The notes under the pieces: model-generated
What the model saw: only the letters and a program-made list of their open reading frames with translations
Database searches by the model: none
What the model was told of the DNA's origin: nothing
NCBI RefSeq assembly: GCF_024295805.1
Contig: NZ_JANCLX010000005.1
Location: forward strand, 339,105-403,104
Length of the DNA stretch: 64,000 nt
Direction of reading: 5' to 3'
From: Streptomyces cucumeris
Lineage (GTDB): Bacteria; Actinomycetota; Actinomycetes; Streptomycetales; Streptomycetaceae
Position numbers and translations under genes: made by a program
Shown: piece after piece, positions 1 through 7,750 of the stretch
Numbering within the stretch: the stretch's first letter is position 1
Layout: each line of letters starts with the position of its first letter

Positions 1-92
1 TGCGCCGCGCCCCCCCCGCCCCCCGCGGGCCGGGGCCCCGCCGTGCCGGGCCCCCCCCCGGCCCGGGCGTCAGTCGAGGGGTGCGGAGGAGG
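1..92. other. GC-rich intergenic edge
   Basis: Left edge of the window, downstream of the agmatinase stop. It consists of long C and G runs such as positions 11-17 and 52-59, able to form several strong hairpins. It probably holds the terminator of the agmatinase gene, but no single structure stands out. No gene is seen. Confidence 0.4.
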
Positions 93-1076
93 TCACTCGC
101 TCCGGGAGGCGGCGATCTGACGAGCCATGATCGTCGTCAGCTCGTAGGCGGTGTGCGAGGCGGCCACCGAGGTGATCTCGGCGTGGTCGTACGCCGGGGC
201 CACCTCGACGAGGTCGGCCGAGACCAGGTGGCAGCCGGCCAGACCGCGCAGGATCTCCAGCAGCTCGCGGGAGGTCAGACCGCCCGCCTCGGGGGTACCG
301 GTGCCCGGCGCATGGGCCGGGTCCAGGACGTCGATGTCGATGGAGATGTACAGCGGACGGTCACCGATGCGCTGGCGGAGCTGGTCGGTGATCTCGTCCA
401 CACCGCGCCGCATGACATCGGCGGAGGTGACGATGCCGAAGCCCATCTTGGCGTCGTCGTCCAGGTCCTTCTTCCCGTAGAGCGGACCCCGGGTACCGAC
501 GTGCGAGAGGGCGGAGGTGTCGAGGATGCCCTCCTCGACCGCGCGCCGGAACGGCGTGCCGTGGGTGTACTCGGCGCCGAAGTAGGTGTCCCAGGTGTCC
601 AGGTGGGCGTCGAAGTGGAGCAGGGCCACCGGGCCGTACTTACGGGCCACCGCGCGCAGCAGCGGGAGGGCGATGGTGTGGTCGCCGCCCAGGGTCATCA
701 GCCGGGCGCCGGTGCCCAGGAGGTCGTCGGCCGCGGCCTGGACGGTCTCGACGGCCTCGTTGATGTTGAACGGGTTGGCGGCGATGTCTCCGGCGTCGGC
801 CACCTGTGCCAGGGCGAAGGGCGAGGCGTCCTGCGCCGGGTTGTAGGGGCGCAGCAGCCGGGACGCCTCCCGGATGGCGTTGCCGCCGAAGCGCGCGCCC
901 GGCCGGTAGGAGACACCGCTGTCGAAGGGCACACCGACCACGGCGACGTCCGCGGTGCCGCCGACCTCGTCCACACGCGGCAGCCGGGCGAAGGTCGCGG
1001 GGCCGGCGAAGCGCGGGACACGGGAGGAGTCGACGGGGCCGACGGGGGCGGCGGACTGCCGGGGTGCTGAGGTCAT
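93..1076 (-). CDS. speB: Agmatinase (ureohydrolase family)
   Basis: Predicted cytosolic dinuclear-manganese ureohydrolase of 327 residues, the usual length, hydrolysing agmatine to putrescine and urea. The metal-binding signatures of the arginase/agmatinase family are visible in order: GGDH near residue 128, DAHLD near 155, and SIDIDVLDP with following PGTGTPE near 245. I chose the ATG at 1076, which gives the peptide MTSAPRQ. The reading frame stays open to 1160, but those extra 28 residues are Arg/Asp-rich and look like leader. Guanidino-group relatives (guanidinobutyrase, guanidinopropionase) share these motifs, so the exact substrate is inferred from the family and from the position matching S. 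coelicolor SCO2770. Confidence 0.88.
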   Translation of the reverse strand: MTSAPRQSAAPVGPVDSSRVPRFAGPATFARLPRVDEVGGTADVAVVGVPFDSGVSYRPGARFGGNAIREASRLLRPYNPAQDASPFALAQVADAGDIAANPFNINEAVETVQAAADDLLGTGARLMTLGGDHTIALPLLRAVARKYGPVALLHFDAHLDTWDTYFGAEYTHGTPFRRAVEEGILDTSALSHVGTRGPLYGKKDLDDDAKMGFGIVTSADVMRRGVDEITDQLRQRIGDRPLYISIDIDVLDPAHAPGTGTPEAGGLTSRELLEILRGLAGCHLVSADLVEVAPAYDHAEITSVAASHTAYELTTIMARQIAASRSE

Positions 1077-1164
1077 ACGGAGGAGCGTAGGCAGATCCGC
1101 CCGCGCGTCACATGTACGTTCCCGAGGGTCCGGCGCCGGCCATTTGGACACCGCGTCCACTTGC

Positions 1165-1473
1165 TCAGCCCTCCTGCGTCGGTCCTCCCAGCAGCCCGGA
1201 AGCGTTCTTGACCGGGTCCGGGTCGGCCGGGGTCGCGTCCGGCGCCGGGAAGCAGGTGAAGCCCAGACGCTTCATGGCGCGGGTGACCTCACCCGCGGTG
1301 AAGTCGCGCCGGTCCTGGCGGGTGACCACCGCCCCGACCTGCTTCACCGGGTAGGTGCGGCGCCCGATGCGGACCGAGGGGCCGGTGATGGGCTCGGGGC
1401 TGACGCCGGTCATCGCCTCCGTCACCTCCCGAGCGGTCAGGTCGAAGGCGAAATTGGCGATAATGCAGCGCAT
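1165..1473 (-). CDS. Conserved hypothetical protein, 102 aa
   Basis: Small cytosolic protein of 102 residues starting [12 protein letters not shown], with no signal peptide or membrane segment. The sequence seems to hold two similar halves: a segment around [14 protein letters not shown] and a later one around [16 protein letters not shown], suggesting an internal duplication of a short helical unit. The start ATG at 1473 is preceded by TTGAGG at a workable distance. It is divergent from the cold-shock gene, and small genes of this kind sit beside csp in other actinomycetes. I do not recognise a function. A regulatory or RNA/DNA-binding role would be a guess. Confidence 0.72.
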   Translation of the reverse strand: MRCIIANFAFDLTAREVTEAMTGVSPEPITGPSVRIGRRTYPVKQVGAVVTRQDRRDFTAGEVTRAMKRLGFTCFPAPDATPADPDPVKNASGLLGGPTQEG

Positions 1474-1585
1474 AGTGCCTCAACGGGGAGAGAGGGGGAT
1501 CGGGAAATCCAGCGTCCCACACCGGCCGCCCCAGGGGAAGCGCCCGAGATTTCGCGGGTTCCTCCCACCCGGCCGGGGCACGTGC

Positions 1586-1591
1586 TATAGT
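1586..1591 (+). promoter_or_regulatory. Possible -10 element of the csp promoter
   Basis: TATAGT lies about 170 bases upstream of the cold-shock ATG in an otherwise GC-rich segment and is the best -10-like hexamer there. No convincing -35 sits 17-18 bases upstream. If used, the transcript would carry a leader of about 160 nt containing the hairpin at 1630-1660. Confidence 0.3.
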
Positions 1592-1629
1592 TGCCTGCAG
1601 TTGCAGTTTTGGTACCCATGAACTTTGTG

Positions 1630-1670
1630 TGCGCCTGACGGGATGTAGCCATCAGGCGCATTTTGTTTTT
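1630..1670 (+). terminator. Terminator-like hairpin inside the csp leader
   Basis: A perfect 9-bp stem (TGCGCCTGA at 1630-1638 with TCAGGCGCA at 1652-1660), a 13-nt loop and an immediate T-rich tract (TTTTGTTTTT, 1661-1670) form a classic intrinsic terminator. It sits about 90 bases upstream of the cold-shock start codon. U-tracts of this quality are rare in Streptomyces. The position suggests transcription attenuation of csp. The alternative, a terminator for an unseen upstream short RNA starting near 1596, fits equally well. Confidence 0.6.
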
Positions 1671-1757
1671 ACCGGTCATTTCCGGATGGGGTCATTGCGG
1701 CGACACGGGATCCGGAGAATTCGGGTTCCGACTCAGCCCCCATTGAAGGAGATTGAC

Positions 1758-1961
1758 ATGGCAACTGGCACCGTGAAGTGGTTCAACTCGGAAAAGGGCT
1801 TCGGCTTCATCGAGCAGGACGGCGGCGGCGCCGACGTCTTCGCCCACTACTCGAACATCGCCGCCCAGGGCTTCCGTGAGCTGCACGAGGGCCAGAAGGT
1901 GTCGTTCGACGTCACGCAGGGCCAGAAGGGCCCGCAGGCCGAGAACATCGTTCCCGCCTGA
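1758..1961 (+). CDS. Cold-shock protein (CspA family)
   Basis: Single-stranded nucleic-acid-binding OB-fold protein of 67 residues, the standard CspA length, thought to act as an RNA chaperone in the cytoplasm. Both RNP motifs are present: [10 protein letters not shown] near residues 16-25 and DVFAHYSNI near 29-37. The start ATG follows GAAGGAG at 1744-1750, and the upstream in-frame extension to 1629 runs through the leader hairpin and is discarded. It is monocistronic, closed by a strong hairpin at 1977-2015. The long, structured leader suggests post-transcriptional or attenuation control. Streptomyces carry several paralogues, so I give no numbered symbol. Confidence 0.95.
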   Translation: MATGTVKWFNSEKGFGFIEQDGGGADVFAHYSNIAAQGFRELHEGQKVSFDVTQGQKGPQAENIVPA

Positions 1962-1976
1962 CGCGTCACGGCTGAC

Positions 1977-2015
1977 AGCCGGGGCCCGCACCTGATGAGG
2001 GTGCGGGCCCCGGCT
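1977..2015 (+). terminator. Terminator of the cold-shock gene
   Basis: Long GC-rich hairpin just after the csp stop, with arms at about 1977-1992 and 2000-2015 and a loop around TGATGA. The stem is about 16 bp of almost pure G-C pairs. There is no T-tract, as is usual in this genus. Confidence 0.75.
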
Positions 2016-2153
2016 CGTTCATGCCGCGTGCCCGGCCCCGTGGCGGCGCCGCCGCGGGGCTGTGCCAGGCCGGTCACGTGACCCTCGTCACGCCATGACA
2101 GGCCCGGTCCGCCGCGCGATGGAGGCCCCCATTCCGCCTCGGCAGGGGCGACA

Positions 2154-2963
2154 ATGGGCCACATGCCGATACCCAGTACCGTGCCCAGTCGTGCCGAGCT
2201 GATCGACCACCTTGTCCGTACCCGCATCGCGGGCGATGTCGCCACTCCCCGGGAGAACAACCTCTCCCACTACCGCAAACTGGCCAACGGCGACCGCCAC
2301 TACTGGCTCGGCCTGGAGCTGGGCGACCGCTGGACCGACGAACAGGACGTGCTGGCCGTCATGGCGGAGCGGTGCGGGGTGATCGACGATCCGCAGCACC
2401 GCTCGGGACAGGACACCATCGACCCCGAGCTCACGGTCGGCGCACTGGACCGGATGGCGTCGGTACTGCGGAAGGCGGCCGAGACCCAGGAGCGGGTGCT
2501 CTTCGCCACCGGCCACCCCGGCGGGCTGCTGGAGGCCCACCGGGCCACCGCTTCGGCCCTGCGGGCCGCGGGCTGCGACATCGTGGAGATCCCCGGCGGG
2601 CTCCAGGCGGACGAGGGGTACGTCTTCCAGTTCTGCGACGTGGCGATGCTGGAGCGCGGCGCCACCCTCTGGCACACCCACTCCCCCGCCCCGATGGCGG
2701 CGATCCTGGACGGGCTGGCCCGTGAGGGGCGTCCGCTGCCCGATCTGGTGGTCGCCGACCACGGCTGGGCCGGCTGCGCCGGACAGCGGGGCATCGACGC
2801 CGTCGGGTACGCGGACTGCAATGACCCCGCGCTCTTCCTCGGTGAGTCCGAGGGCAGCCTCTCGGTGGTCGTCCCGCTGGACGACCACGTCACCAATCCG
2901 CGGTTCTACGACCCGATGACCGCCTATCTCCTGGACGCGGCCGGGCTCGAACCCCGCTTCTGA
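2154..2963 (+). CDS. Conserved protein, commonly annotated as phosphatase
   Basis: Cytosolic protein of 269 residues with no signal peptide. Actinomycete homologues are commonly labelled phosphatase, but I cannot point to a decisive catalytic signature. The most distinctive stretches are HPGGLLEAH (near 123), LPDLVVADHGWAGCAGQRG (near 200-218) and GYADCNDPALFLGESEG (near 222-238). These acidic, glycine-rich loops could form a metal or phosphate site. ATG 2154 is preceded by AGGGG at about 5 bases. The next ATG at 2163 is an alternative. It is convergent with tesB. Function should be treated as unproven. Confidence 0.75.
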   Translation: MGHMPIPSTVPSRAELIDHLVRTRIAGDVATPRENNLSHYRKLANGDRHYWLGLELGDRWTDEQDVLAVMAERCGVIDDPQHRSGQDTIDPELTVGALDRMASVLRKAAETQERVLFATGHPGGLLEAHRATASALRAAGCDIVEIPGGLQADEGYVFQFCDVAMLERGATLWHTHSPAPMAAILDGLAREGRPLPDLVVADHGWAGCAGQRGIDAVGYADCNDPALFLGESEGSLSVVVPLDDHVTNPRFYDPMTAYLLDAAGLEPRF

Positions 2964-3115
2964 CGCGCCGGCCCCCGGTACCTCGCCCGGCGCACCGAGG
3001 CGTTCACCCGCTCACGCGCCGAGGCGCCGAGCCACCGGGCACTCCGGCACCACGGGCGCGCGTCCCCGCCGCGCGCCGGACCCCGGACCCCCGCCGCAGG
3101 TCCGGGAGACCGCCG

Positions 3116-4003
3116 TCACGCCTTGTGCGGCACCCGCATGACGCCCTCCTGGATCACCGAGACGGCCAGCCGCCCGTCGGCGGTGAAGATCCGGCCCTTG
3201 GCGAGGCCGCGTCCGCCGGACGCCGAGGGGCTCTCCTGGTCGTACAGCAGCCAGTCGTCCACCCGGAACGGCCGGTGGAACCACATGGCGTGGTCGAGGC
3301 TGGCGCCGACGATGTCCCCCACCACCCAGCCGCCCCGGCCGTGCGCGAGCAGCACCGAGTCCAGCAGGGTCATATCGGAGACATAGGTGGCCAGGCAGAC
3401 GTGCAGCAGCGGATCGTCGGCCACGCCGTCCAGTTTGCCGTTGGTCCGGAACCACACCCGCGACTTCGCCTCACGCGGCCGTCCGACGCTGCCGTAGGGC
3501 GGCTCGTCCACGTACCGCAGGTCCACCGCCGCCCGGGAATTCAGCATCCGCCTGCTGACCTCCGGCCGGATGAGGTCCTTGTAGCGGGGCAGCAGTTCCT
3601 CGGCGGTCGGCAGGGACAGCGGATCGGGGACGTCCGGCATCGGCTCCTGGTGCTCGAGCCCCTCCTCGTACGTCTGGAACGACGCCGACAGGTGGAAGAT
3701 CGGCTGGCCGTGCTGGACGGCCACCACCCGGCGGGTGGTGAAGGACCGGCCGTCACGGATCCGGTCCACCGTGTAGACGATGGGCGCCCCGGGGTCGCCG
3801 GGCCGCAGGAAGTAGGCGTGCAGCGAGTGCGCCGACCGGTCCTCCGGGACGGTGCGCCCTGCGGCCACCAGCGCCTGTGCGGCCACCTGGCCGCCGAAGA
3901 CGCGGGGCACCATGGGCGCGGCGTCACTGGTGCCGCGGAAGATGTCCCGCTCGATCCGCTCGAGGTCGAGCAGTTCGAGCAGGCCCTGGAGTGCGTCATT
4001 CAT
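3116..4003 (-). CDS. tesB: Acyl-CoA thioesterase II
   Basis: Predicted hydrolase of medium- and long-chain acyl-CoA to free acid and CoA, cytosolic, 295 residues, the usual TesB length. It has the double hot-dog architecture: an N-terminal half with VFGGQVAAQALVAAGRTV near residues 35-52 and HSLHAYFLRPGDP near 60-72, and a C-terminal half with DHAMWFHRPFRVDDWLLY near 237-254, which contains the family's usual Asp/His region. It lies upstream of an acyl-CoA dehydrogenase gene on the same strand's far side (72-bp gap) and near the acyl-CoA catabolic operon, consistent with managing CoA pools during lipid or amino-acid breakdown. Confidence 0.92.
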   Translation of the reverse strand: MNDALQGLLELLDLERIERDIFRGTSDAAPMVPRVFGGQVAAQALVAAGRTVPEDRSAHSLHAYFLRPGDPGAPIVYTVDRIRDGRSFTTRRVVAVQHGQPIFHLSASFQTYEEGLEHQEPMPDVPDPLSLPTAEELLPRYKDLIRPEVSRRMLNSRAAVDLRYVDEPPYGSVGRPREAKSRVWFRTNGKLDGVADDPLLHVCLATYVSDMTLLDSVLLAHGRGGWVVGDIVGASLDHAMWFHRPFRVDDWLLYDQESPSASGGRGLAKGRIFTADGRLAVSVIQEGVMRVPHKA

Positions 4004-4075
4004 GGTTCGCGCAGTCTTGCAGAGCGGTGCCGCGGCACGGGCGCCGACGGGCGGGACGGGCGGCGCGGGCTGCCA

Positions 4076-5233
4076 TCACAGCCCCATCGACTTGGCGACG
4101 ATCGAGCGCATGACCTCGCTGGTGCCGCCGTAGATGCGGTTGACGCGGGTGTCCGCGTACAGCCGGGCGATGGGGTACTCCATCATGTAGCCGTAACCGC
4201 CGTGCAGCTGGAGGCACTTGTCGATGACGACATTGGCGCGCTCGGTGGTGAACAGCTTGGCGGAGGCGGCGTCGGCGGCGGTCAGCTCACCGGCGTCGTG
4301 CGCGTCCAGCGCCCGGTCCACGACCGCCTGCATCGCGTCCACCTCGGACTTGCAGTCGGCGAGCGTGAACTTGGTGTTCTGGAAGGACGCCACCGACTTC
4401 CCGAAGACCGAGCGGTCCTGGACGTATCCCTTGGCGAACTCCACGGCGGCGGCCGCCTGGGCGTAGGCGCCGATGGCGATGCCCAGCCGCTCCTGGGGCA
4501 GATTGTGGGCGAGGTAGCCGAACGCCTTGCCCTCCTCGCCGAGCAGGTCCTCCACCGGCACCTTGACGTCCGTGAAGGAGAGTTCGGCGGTGTCGGAGGT
4601 CTTCAGGCCGAGCTTCTCCAGCCGCCGGCCGACCGCGTACCCCTCGCTCCTGGTGTCGACCACGAGGATGGATATGCCCGCGCGGCGGTCCTCGGCGGTG
4701 GCGGGGGCGGTGCGGGCGCAGACCAGCACCCGGTCGGCGAGCACCCCGCCGGTGATGAAGGTCTTGGCGCCGTTGAGGACGTAGTGGGTGCCGTCCTCGG
4801 AGAGCTTGGCGGTGGTCTTCATACCCGCCAGGTCCGAACCGGTGCCCGGCTCGGTCATGGCGATGGCGGTCATCATCTCGCCGCTGACGAAGGGCGGCAG
4901 CCAGCGCCGCTTCTGCTCCTCGGTGGCGTACGCCAGCAGATAGGGCAGACACAGCGCGGTGTGCACCCCGCTGCCGCCGAAGCTGACCCCGGCGCGGGCG
5001 CACTCCTCGGTGATCACCGCGTTGAACTTGAAGCTGGTCTCGCCCGCGCCGCCGTACTCCTCGGGGACCTCGATCCCGAAGACACCCAGCTCACCGAGTT
5101 TCTTGTAGAACTCACGGGGGGCCTGACCGGCCTCGCGCCACGCGTCGTAGTACGGCACGACCTCGGCCGCGATGAAGTCACGGATGGTCTGCCGGAACGC
5201 CTCGTGGTCCTCGTTGAACACCGTGCGGCGCAT
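4076..5233 (-). CDS. Acyl-CoA dehydrogenase
   Basis: FAD-dependent alpha,beta-dehydrogenase of acyl-CoA thioesters, 385 residues, with the three-domain ACAD layout: helical N-domain, middle beta-domain with AIAMTEPGTGSDLAGMKTTA near 130-149, and a C-terminal helical domain with LQLHGGYGYMMEYPIARLYAD near 345-365 and YGGTSEVM. The ACAD FAD-binding signatures are intact. A longer open frame to 5656 overlaps the TetR gene, and I chose ATG 5233 (MRRTVFNEDHEAF) because homology-like sequence starts there. It is downstream of the TetR gene, transcribed the same way. It corresponds in position to S. coelicolor SCO2774 (a second acdH). Chain specificity cannot be read from the sequence. Confidence 0.9.
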   Translation of the reverse strand: MRRTVFNEDHEAFRQTIRDFIAAEVVPYYDAWREAGQAPREFYKKLGELGVFGIEVPEEYGGAGETSFKFNAVITEECARAGVSFGGSGVHTALCLPYLLAYATEEQKRRWLPPFVSGEMMTAIAMTEPGTGSDLAGMKTTAKLSEDGTHYVLNGAKTFITGGVLADRVLVCARTAPATAEDRRAGISILVVDTRSEGYAVGRRLEKLGLKTSDTAELSFTDVKVPVEDLLGEEGKAFGYLAHNLPQERLGIAIGAYAQAAAAVEFAKGYVQDRSVFGKSVASFQNTKFTLADCKSEVDAMQAVVDRALDAHDAGELTAADAASAKLFTTERANVVIDKCLQLHGGYGYMMEYPIARLYADTRVNRIYGGTSEVMRSIVAKSMGL

Positions 5234-5333
5234 CAGCCACTCCCTACTCGTTCTCGCGGCCCGGCCACCTCCGCCCGCGCGGCCGTGACCGCGCGCCGCC
5301 GTGGTCGCACCATGCCGGGTTGACAGCAGACGC

Positions 5334-5349
5334 CTAAGCGCTTGCTCAG
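5334..5349. promoter_or_regulatory. Imperfect inverted repeat upstream of the acyl-CoA dehydrogenase
   Basis: CTAAGC-GCTT-GCTCAG has arms matching at 5 of 6 positions around a short centre and lies in the 133-bp gap between the TetR and acyl-CoA dehydrogenase genes. It has the size of a TetR-family half-site pair, but it differs in sequence from the repeats at 6015-6060. A binding factor is not known. Confidence 0.3.
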
Positions 5350-5366
5350 CGAAAGCTACCGGCCGG

Positions 5367-5993
5367 TCAGCGACCCTGTCCAGAGGAACCGTCGGCGGCA
5401 TGGGCGGCCGCGAAGGCGCCCAGCGCCAGCCGGTGCAGCAGGGCGGCGGTGGCCTCACGCCCGGGGAGCGCACCGGGGCGGCCGAGGTGCGGGGTGGAGT
5501 TGAGCAGCCCGAAAACGGCGTGCACACAGGCGCGGGCCTCGGCCTCGGCGAGCCCGGGGTAGACCGTGCGCACCACCTCGACCCACAGCTCCACGTACTG
5601 CCGCTGGAGCGAACGGACCAGCTTGCGGTCGGTGTCCCGGAGCCGGTCCAGCTCACGGTCGTGGAGGATGATCAGCGGCCGGTCGTCCAGGGCGAAGTCG
5701 ATATGGCCCTCGATGAGGGAGTCCAGCACCTCGGCCGGGCTCAGACCGCCGCCCTCGGCCTCGGCGGCGCGCTTCTTCCCGCCGGTCAGCAGCCGGCCGC
5801 TGATGCCCACCAGGAGCTCGGCGAGCATCGCGTCCTTGCCCGCGAAGTGGCGGTAGAGGCCGGGGCCGCTGATACCGACCGCCGCGCCTATCTCGTCGAC
5901 GCCGACACCGTGGAACCCGCGCTCGGCGAAGAGCCGCGCGGCCTCCTTGAGGATCTGCTCACGGCGGGTCGGGGCGGGGGCATGCGTGCTCAT
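5367..5993 (-). CDS. TetR-family regulator of the leucine/acyl-CoA operon
   Basis: Transcription regulator of 208 residues. The N-terminal TetR helix-turn-helix is clear: RREQILKEAARLFAERGFHGVGVDEIGAAVGISGPGLYRHFAGKDAML spans about residues 10-58. The rest is a helical ligand-binding and dimerisation domain. It is divergent from the carboxylase operon with a 99-bp gap holding two inverted repeats of related sequence, and codirectional with the downstream acyl-CoA dehydrogenase gene. The most likely role is repression of these catabolic genes, relieved by an acyl-CoA or related ligand. There is no Shine-Dalgarno before ATG 5993, and a TAGAAT hexamer ends 8 bases upstream, so the mRNA is probably leaderless. 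Confidence 0.9.
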   Translation of the reverse strand: MSTHAPAPTRREQILKEAARLFAERGFHGVGVDEIGAAVGISGPGLYRHFAGKDAMLAELLVGISGRLLTGGKKRAAEAEGGGLSPAEVLDSLIEGHIDFALDDRPLIILHDRELDRLRDTDRKLVRSLQRQYVELWVEVVRTVYPGLAEAEARACVHAVFGLLNSTPHLGRPGALPGREATAALLHRLALGAFAAAHAADGSSGQGR

Positions 5994-6000
5994 GAAATCA

Positions 6001-6029
6001 ATTCTAGACAGCGGGGTTAGTGGTCGTTA
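6001..6029 (-). promoter_or_regulatory. Promoter of the TetR gene (leaderless)
   Basis: On the minus strand, TTAACG (6029-6024) and TAGAAT (6006-6001) are separated by about 17 bases, a good sigma-70-type arrangement. The -10 ends 8 bases before the ATG at 5993, so transcription would begin at or next to the start codon. The inverted repeat at 6015-6032 covers the -35, giving an obvious route for autorepression. Confidence 0.5.
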
Positions 6030-6032
6030 ACC
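6015..6032. promoter_or_regulatory. Operator-like inverted repeat 1 (GGTTA..TAACC)
   Basis: GGTTA (6015-6019) and TAACC (6028-6032) form an 18-bp inverted repeat in the gap between the TetR gene and the carboxylase operon. It overlaps the -35 of the predicted TetR promoter and resembles the stronger repeat at 6041-6060. It is a probable TetR-type operator. Confidence 0.5.
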
Positions 6033-6040
6033 TGATGGGT

Positions 6041-6060
6041 GGGTTAACGCTTATTAACCC
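6041..6060. promoter_or_regulatory. Operator-like inverted repeat 2 (GGGTTAA..TTAACCC)
   Basis: A perfect 7-bp inverted repeat with a 6-bp centre (GGGTTAA at 6041-6047, TTAACCC at 6054-6060), 33 bases before the carboxylase start codon. AT-containing palindromes stand out in this GC-rich background. Size, symmetry and position match a TetR-family operator controlling the divergent operon. Confidence 0.6.
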
Positions 6061-6092
6061 GTCCGGCGAAGCGAGCGAGGGGGCTCGAACCG

Positions 6093-7736
6093 ATGGAGCA
6101 GGCACCGGTGCTGCGGAGCGGCGCCGACCCGGCGTCCGACGCCTGGAAGGCCAATGAGGCCGCGCACCGCGAGCTGGCCGCGCGCCTGCGCGAGAAGCTG
6201 GCCGCGGCGCGGCTGGGAGGCGGAGAGAAGGCGCGGGCGCGCCACACCTCGCGCGGCAAGCTGCTGCCGCGCGACCGGGTGGACACCCTGCTGGACCCCG
6301 GCTCCCCCTTCCTGGAGCTGGCCCCGCTCGCGGCCGACGGAATGTACGGCGGGCAGGCCCCGGCGGCGGGTGTGATCGCCGGGATCGGCCGGGTCGCGGG
6401 CCGCGAGGTGGTCGTGGTCGCCAATGACGCCACCGTCAAGGGCGGCACCTACTACCCGATGACGGTGAAGAAGCATCTGCGCGCCCAGGAGGTCGCGCTG
6501 GAGAACCGGCTGCCGTGTGTCTATCTGGTCGACTCCGGCGGCGCCTTCCTCCCGATGCAGGACGAGGTCTTCCCCGACCGTGACCACTTCGGCCGGATCT
6601 TCTTCAACCAGGCGCGGATGTCCGGCGCCGGGATCCCCCAGGTCGCGGCGGTGCTGGGATCCTGCACCGCGGGCGGCGCCTATGTCCCGGCGATGAGCGA
6701 CGAGGCGGTCATCGTGCGTGGCCAGGGCACCATCTTCCTGGGCGGGCCGCCGCTGGTGAAGGCCGCCACCGGTGAGGTGGTCACCGCCGAGGAGCTGGGC
6801 GGCGGGGAGGTCCACTCCCGGGTCTCCGGCGTCACCGACCACCTCGCCGAGGACGACGCCCACGCGCTGCGGATCGTCCGCGACATCGTCGCCACCCTGC
6901 CGTCCTCCCCCGCCCAGCGGGGCGCGCTGCCCTGGCGGGTGGAGCCGTCCCAGGAGCCCGCGGTGGACCCCGCAGGGCTGTACGGGGCGGTGCCGGTCGA
7001 CTCGCGCACCCCGTACGACGTGCGCGAGGTGATCGCGCGGGTGGTGGACGGCTCGCGGTTCGCCGAGTTCAAGGCCGAGTTCGGCACCACGCTGGTCACC
7101 GGCTTCGCCCGGATCATGGGCCACCCGGTGGGCATCGTCGCCAACAACGGCATCCTGTTCTCCGAATCCGCCCAGAAGGGCGCCCACTTCATCGAGCTGT
7201 GCGACCAGCGCGGTATCCCGCTGGTCTTCCTGCAGAACATCTCGGGCTTCATGGTCGGCCGCAGCTATGAGGCGGGCGGTATCGCCAAGCACGGCGCCAA
7301 GATGGTCACCGCCGTCGCCTGCACCCGGGTCCCCAAGCTCACCGTGGTGGTGGGCGGTTCCTACGGCGCGGGGAACTACTCGATGTGCGGCCGGGCCTAT
7401 TCACCGCGCTTCCTGTGGATGTGGCCCAATGCCAAGATCTCGGTGATGGGCGGTGAGCAGGCCGCCTCGGTGCTCGCCACCGTCAAACGCGACCAGCTCG
7501 AAGCACGCGGCGAGGAGTGGAGCGCCGAGGACGAGGAGGCGTTCCGCGCCCCGGTCCGCGAGCAGTACGAGACCCAGGGCAGCGCCTATTACGCCACCGC
7601 CCGGCTGTGGGACGACGGAGTGATCGACCCCCTGGAGACCCGTACGGTGCTCGGTCTCGCGCTCACCGCGTGTGCGAGCGCCCCGCTGCCCGAGAAGGAC
7701 CCCGCGGCGCCCGGCTACGGCGTCTTCCGGATGTGA
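6093..7736 (+). CDS. accD1: Acyl-CoA carboxylase beta subunit (probable 3-methylcrotonyl-CoA carboxylase)
   Basis: Carboxyltransferase subunit of a biotin-dependent acyl-CoA carboxylase, 547 residues, with the two crotonase-like halves typical of the family. The N-half includes [19 protein letters not shown] (near 110-128), and the C-half includes [28 protein letters not shown] (near 345-372) and the glycine-rich [18 protein letters not shown] (near 422-439). The methylcrotonyl-CoA substrate is inferred from the operon, which also encodes HMG-CoA lyase and an acyl-CoA dehydrogenase. ATG 6093 follows GAGGGGG by about 9 bases. It is first in the operon, expected under control of the divergent TetR regulator. 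Confidence 0.9.
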   Translation: MEQAPVLRSGADPASDAWKANEAAHRELAARLREKLAAARLGGGEKARARHTSRGKLLPRDRVDTLLDPGSPFLELAPLAADGMYGGQAPAAGVIAGIGRVAGREVVVVANDATVKGGTYYPMTVKKHLRAQEVALENRLPCVYLVDSGGAFLPMQDEVFPDRDHFGRIFFNQARMSGAGIPQVAAVLGSCTAGGAYVPAMSDEAVIVRGQGTIFLGGPPLVKAATGEVVTAEELGGGEVHSRVSGVTDHLAEDDAHALRIVRDIVATLPSSPAQRGALPWRVEPSQEPAVDPAGLYGAVPVDSRTPYDVREVIARVVDGSRFAEFKAEFGTTLVTGFARIMGHPVGIVANNGILFSESAQKGAHFIELCDQRGIPLVFLQNISGFMVGRSYEAGGIAKHGAKMVTAVACTRVPKLTVVVGGSYGAGNYSMCGRAYSPRFLWMWPNAKISVMGGEQAASVLATVKRDQLEARGEEWSAEDEEAFRAPVREQYETQGSAYYATARLWDDGVIDPLETRTVLGLALTACASAPLPEKDPAAPGYGVFRM

Positions 7737-7750
7737 GGGGAATGCACCCG

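Noticed and set aside
3125..5323. 732-codon plus-strand open frame
   Set aside because: It lies wholly antisense to tesB and the acyl-CoA dehydrogenase, both with clear family motifs. Composition effect.
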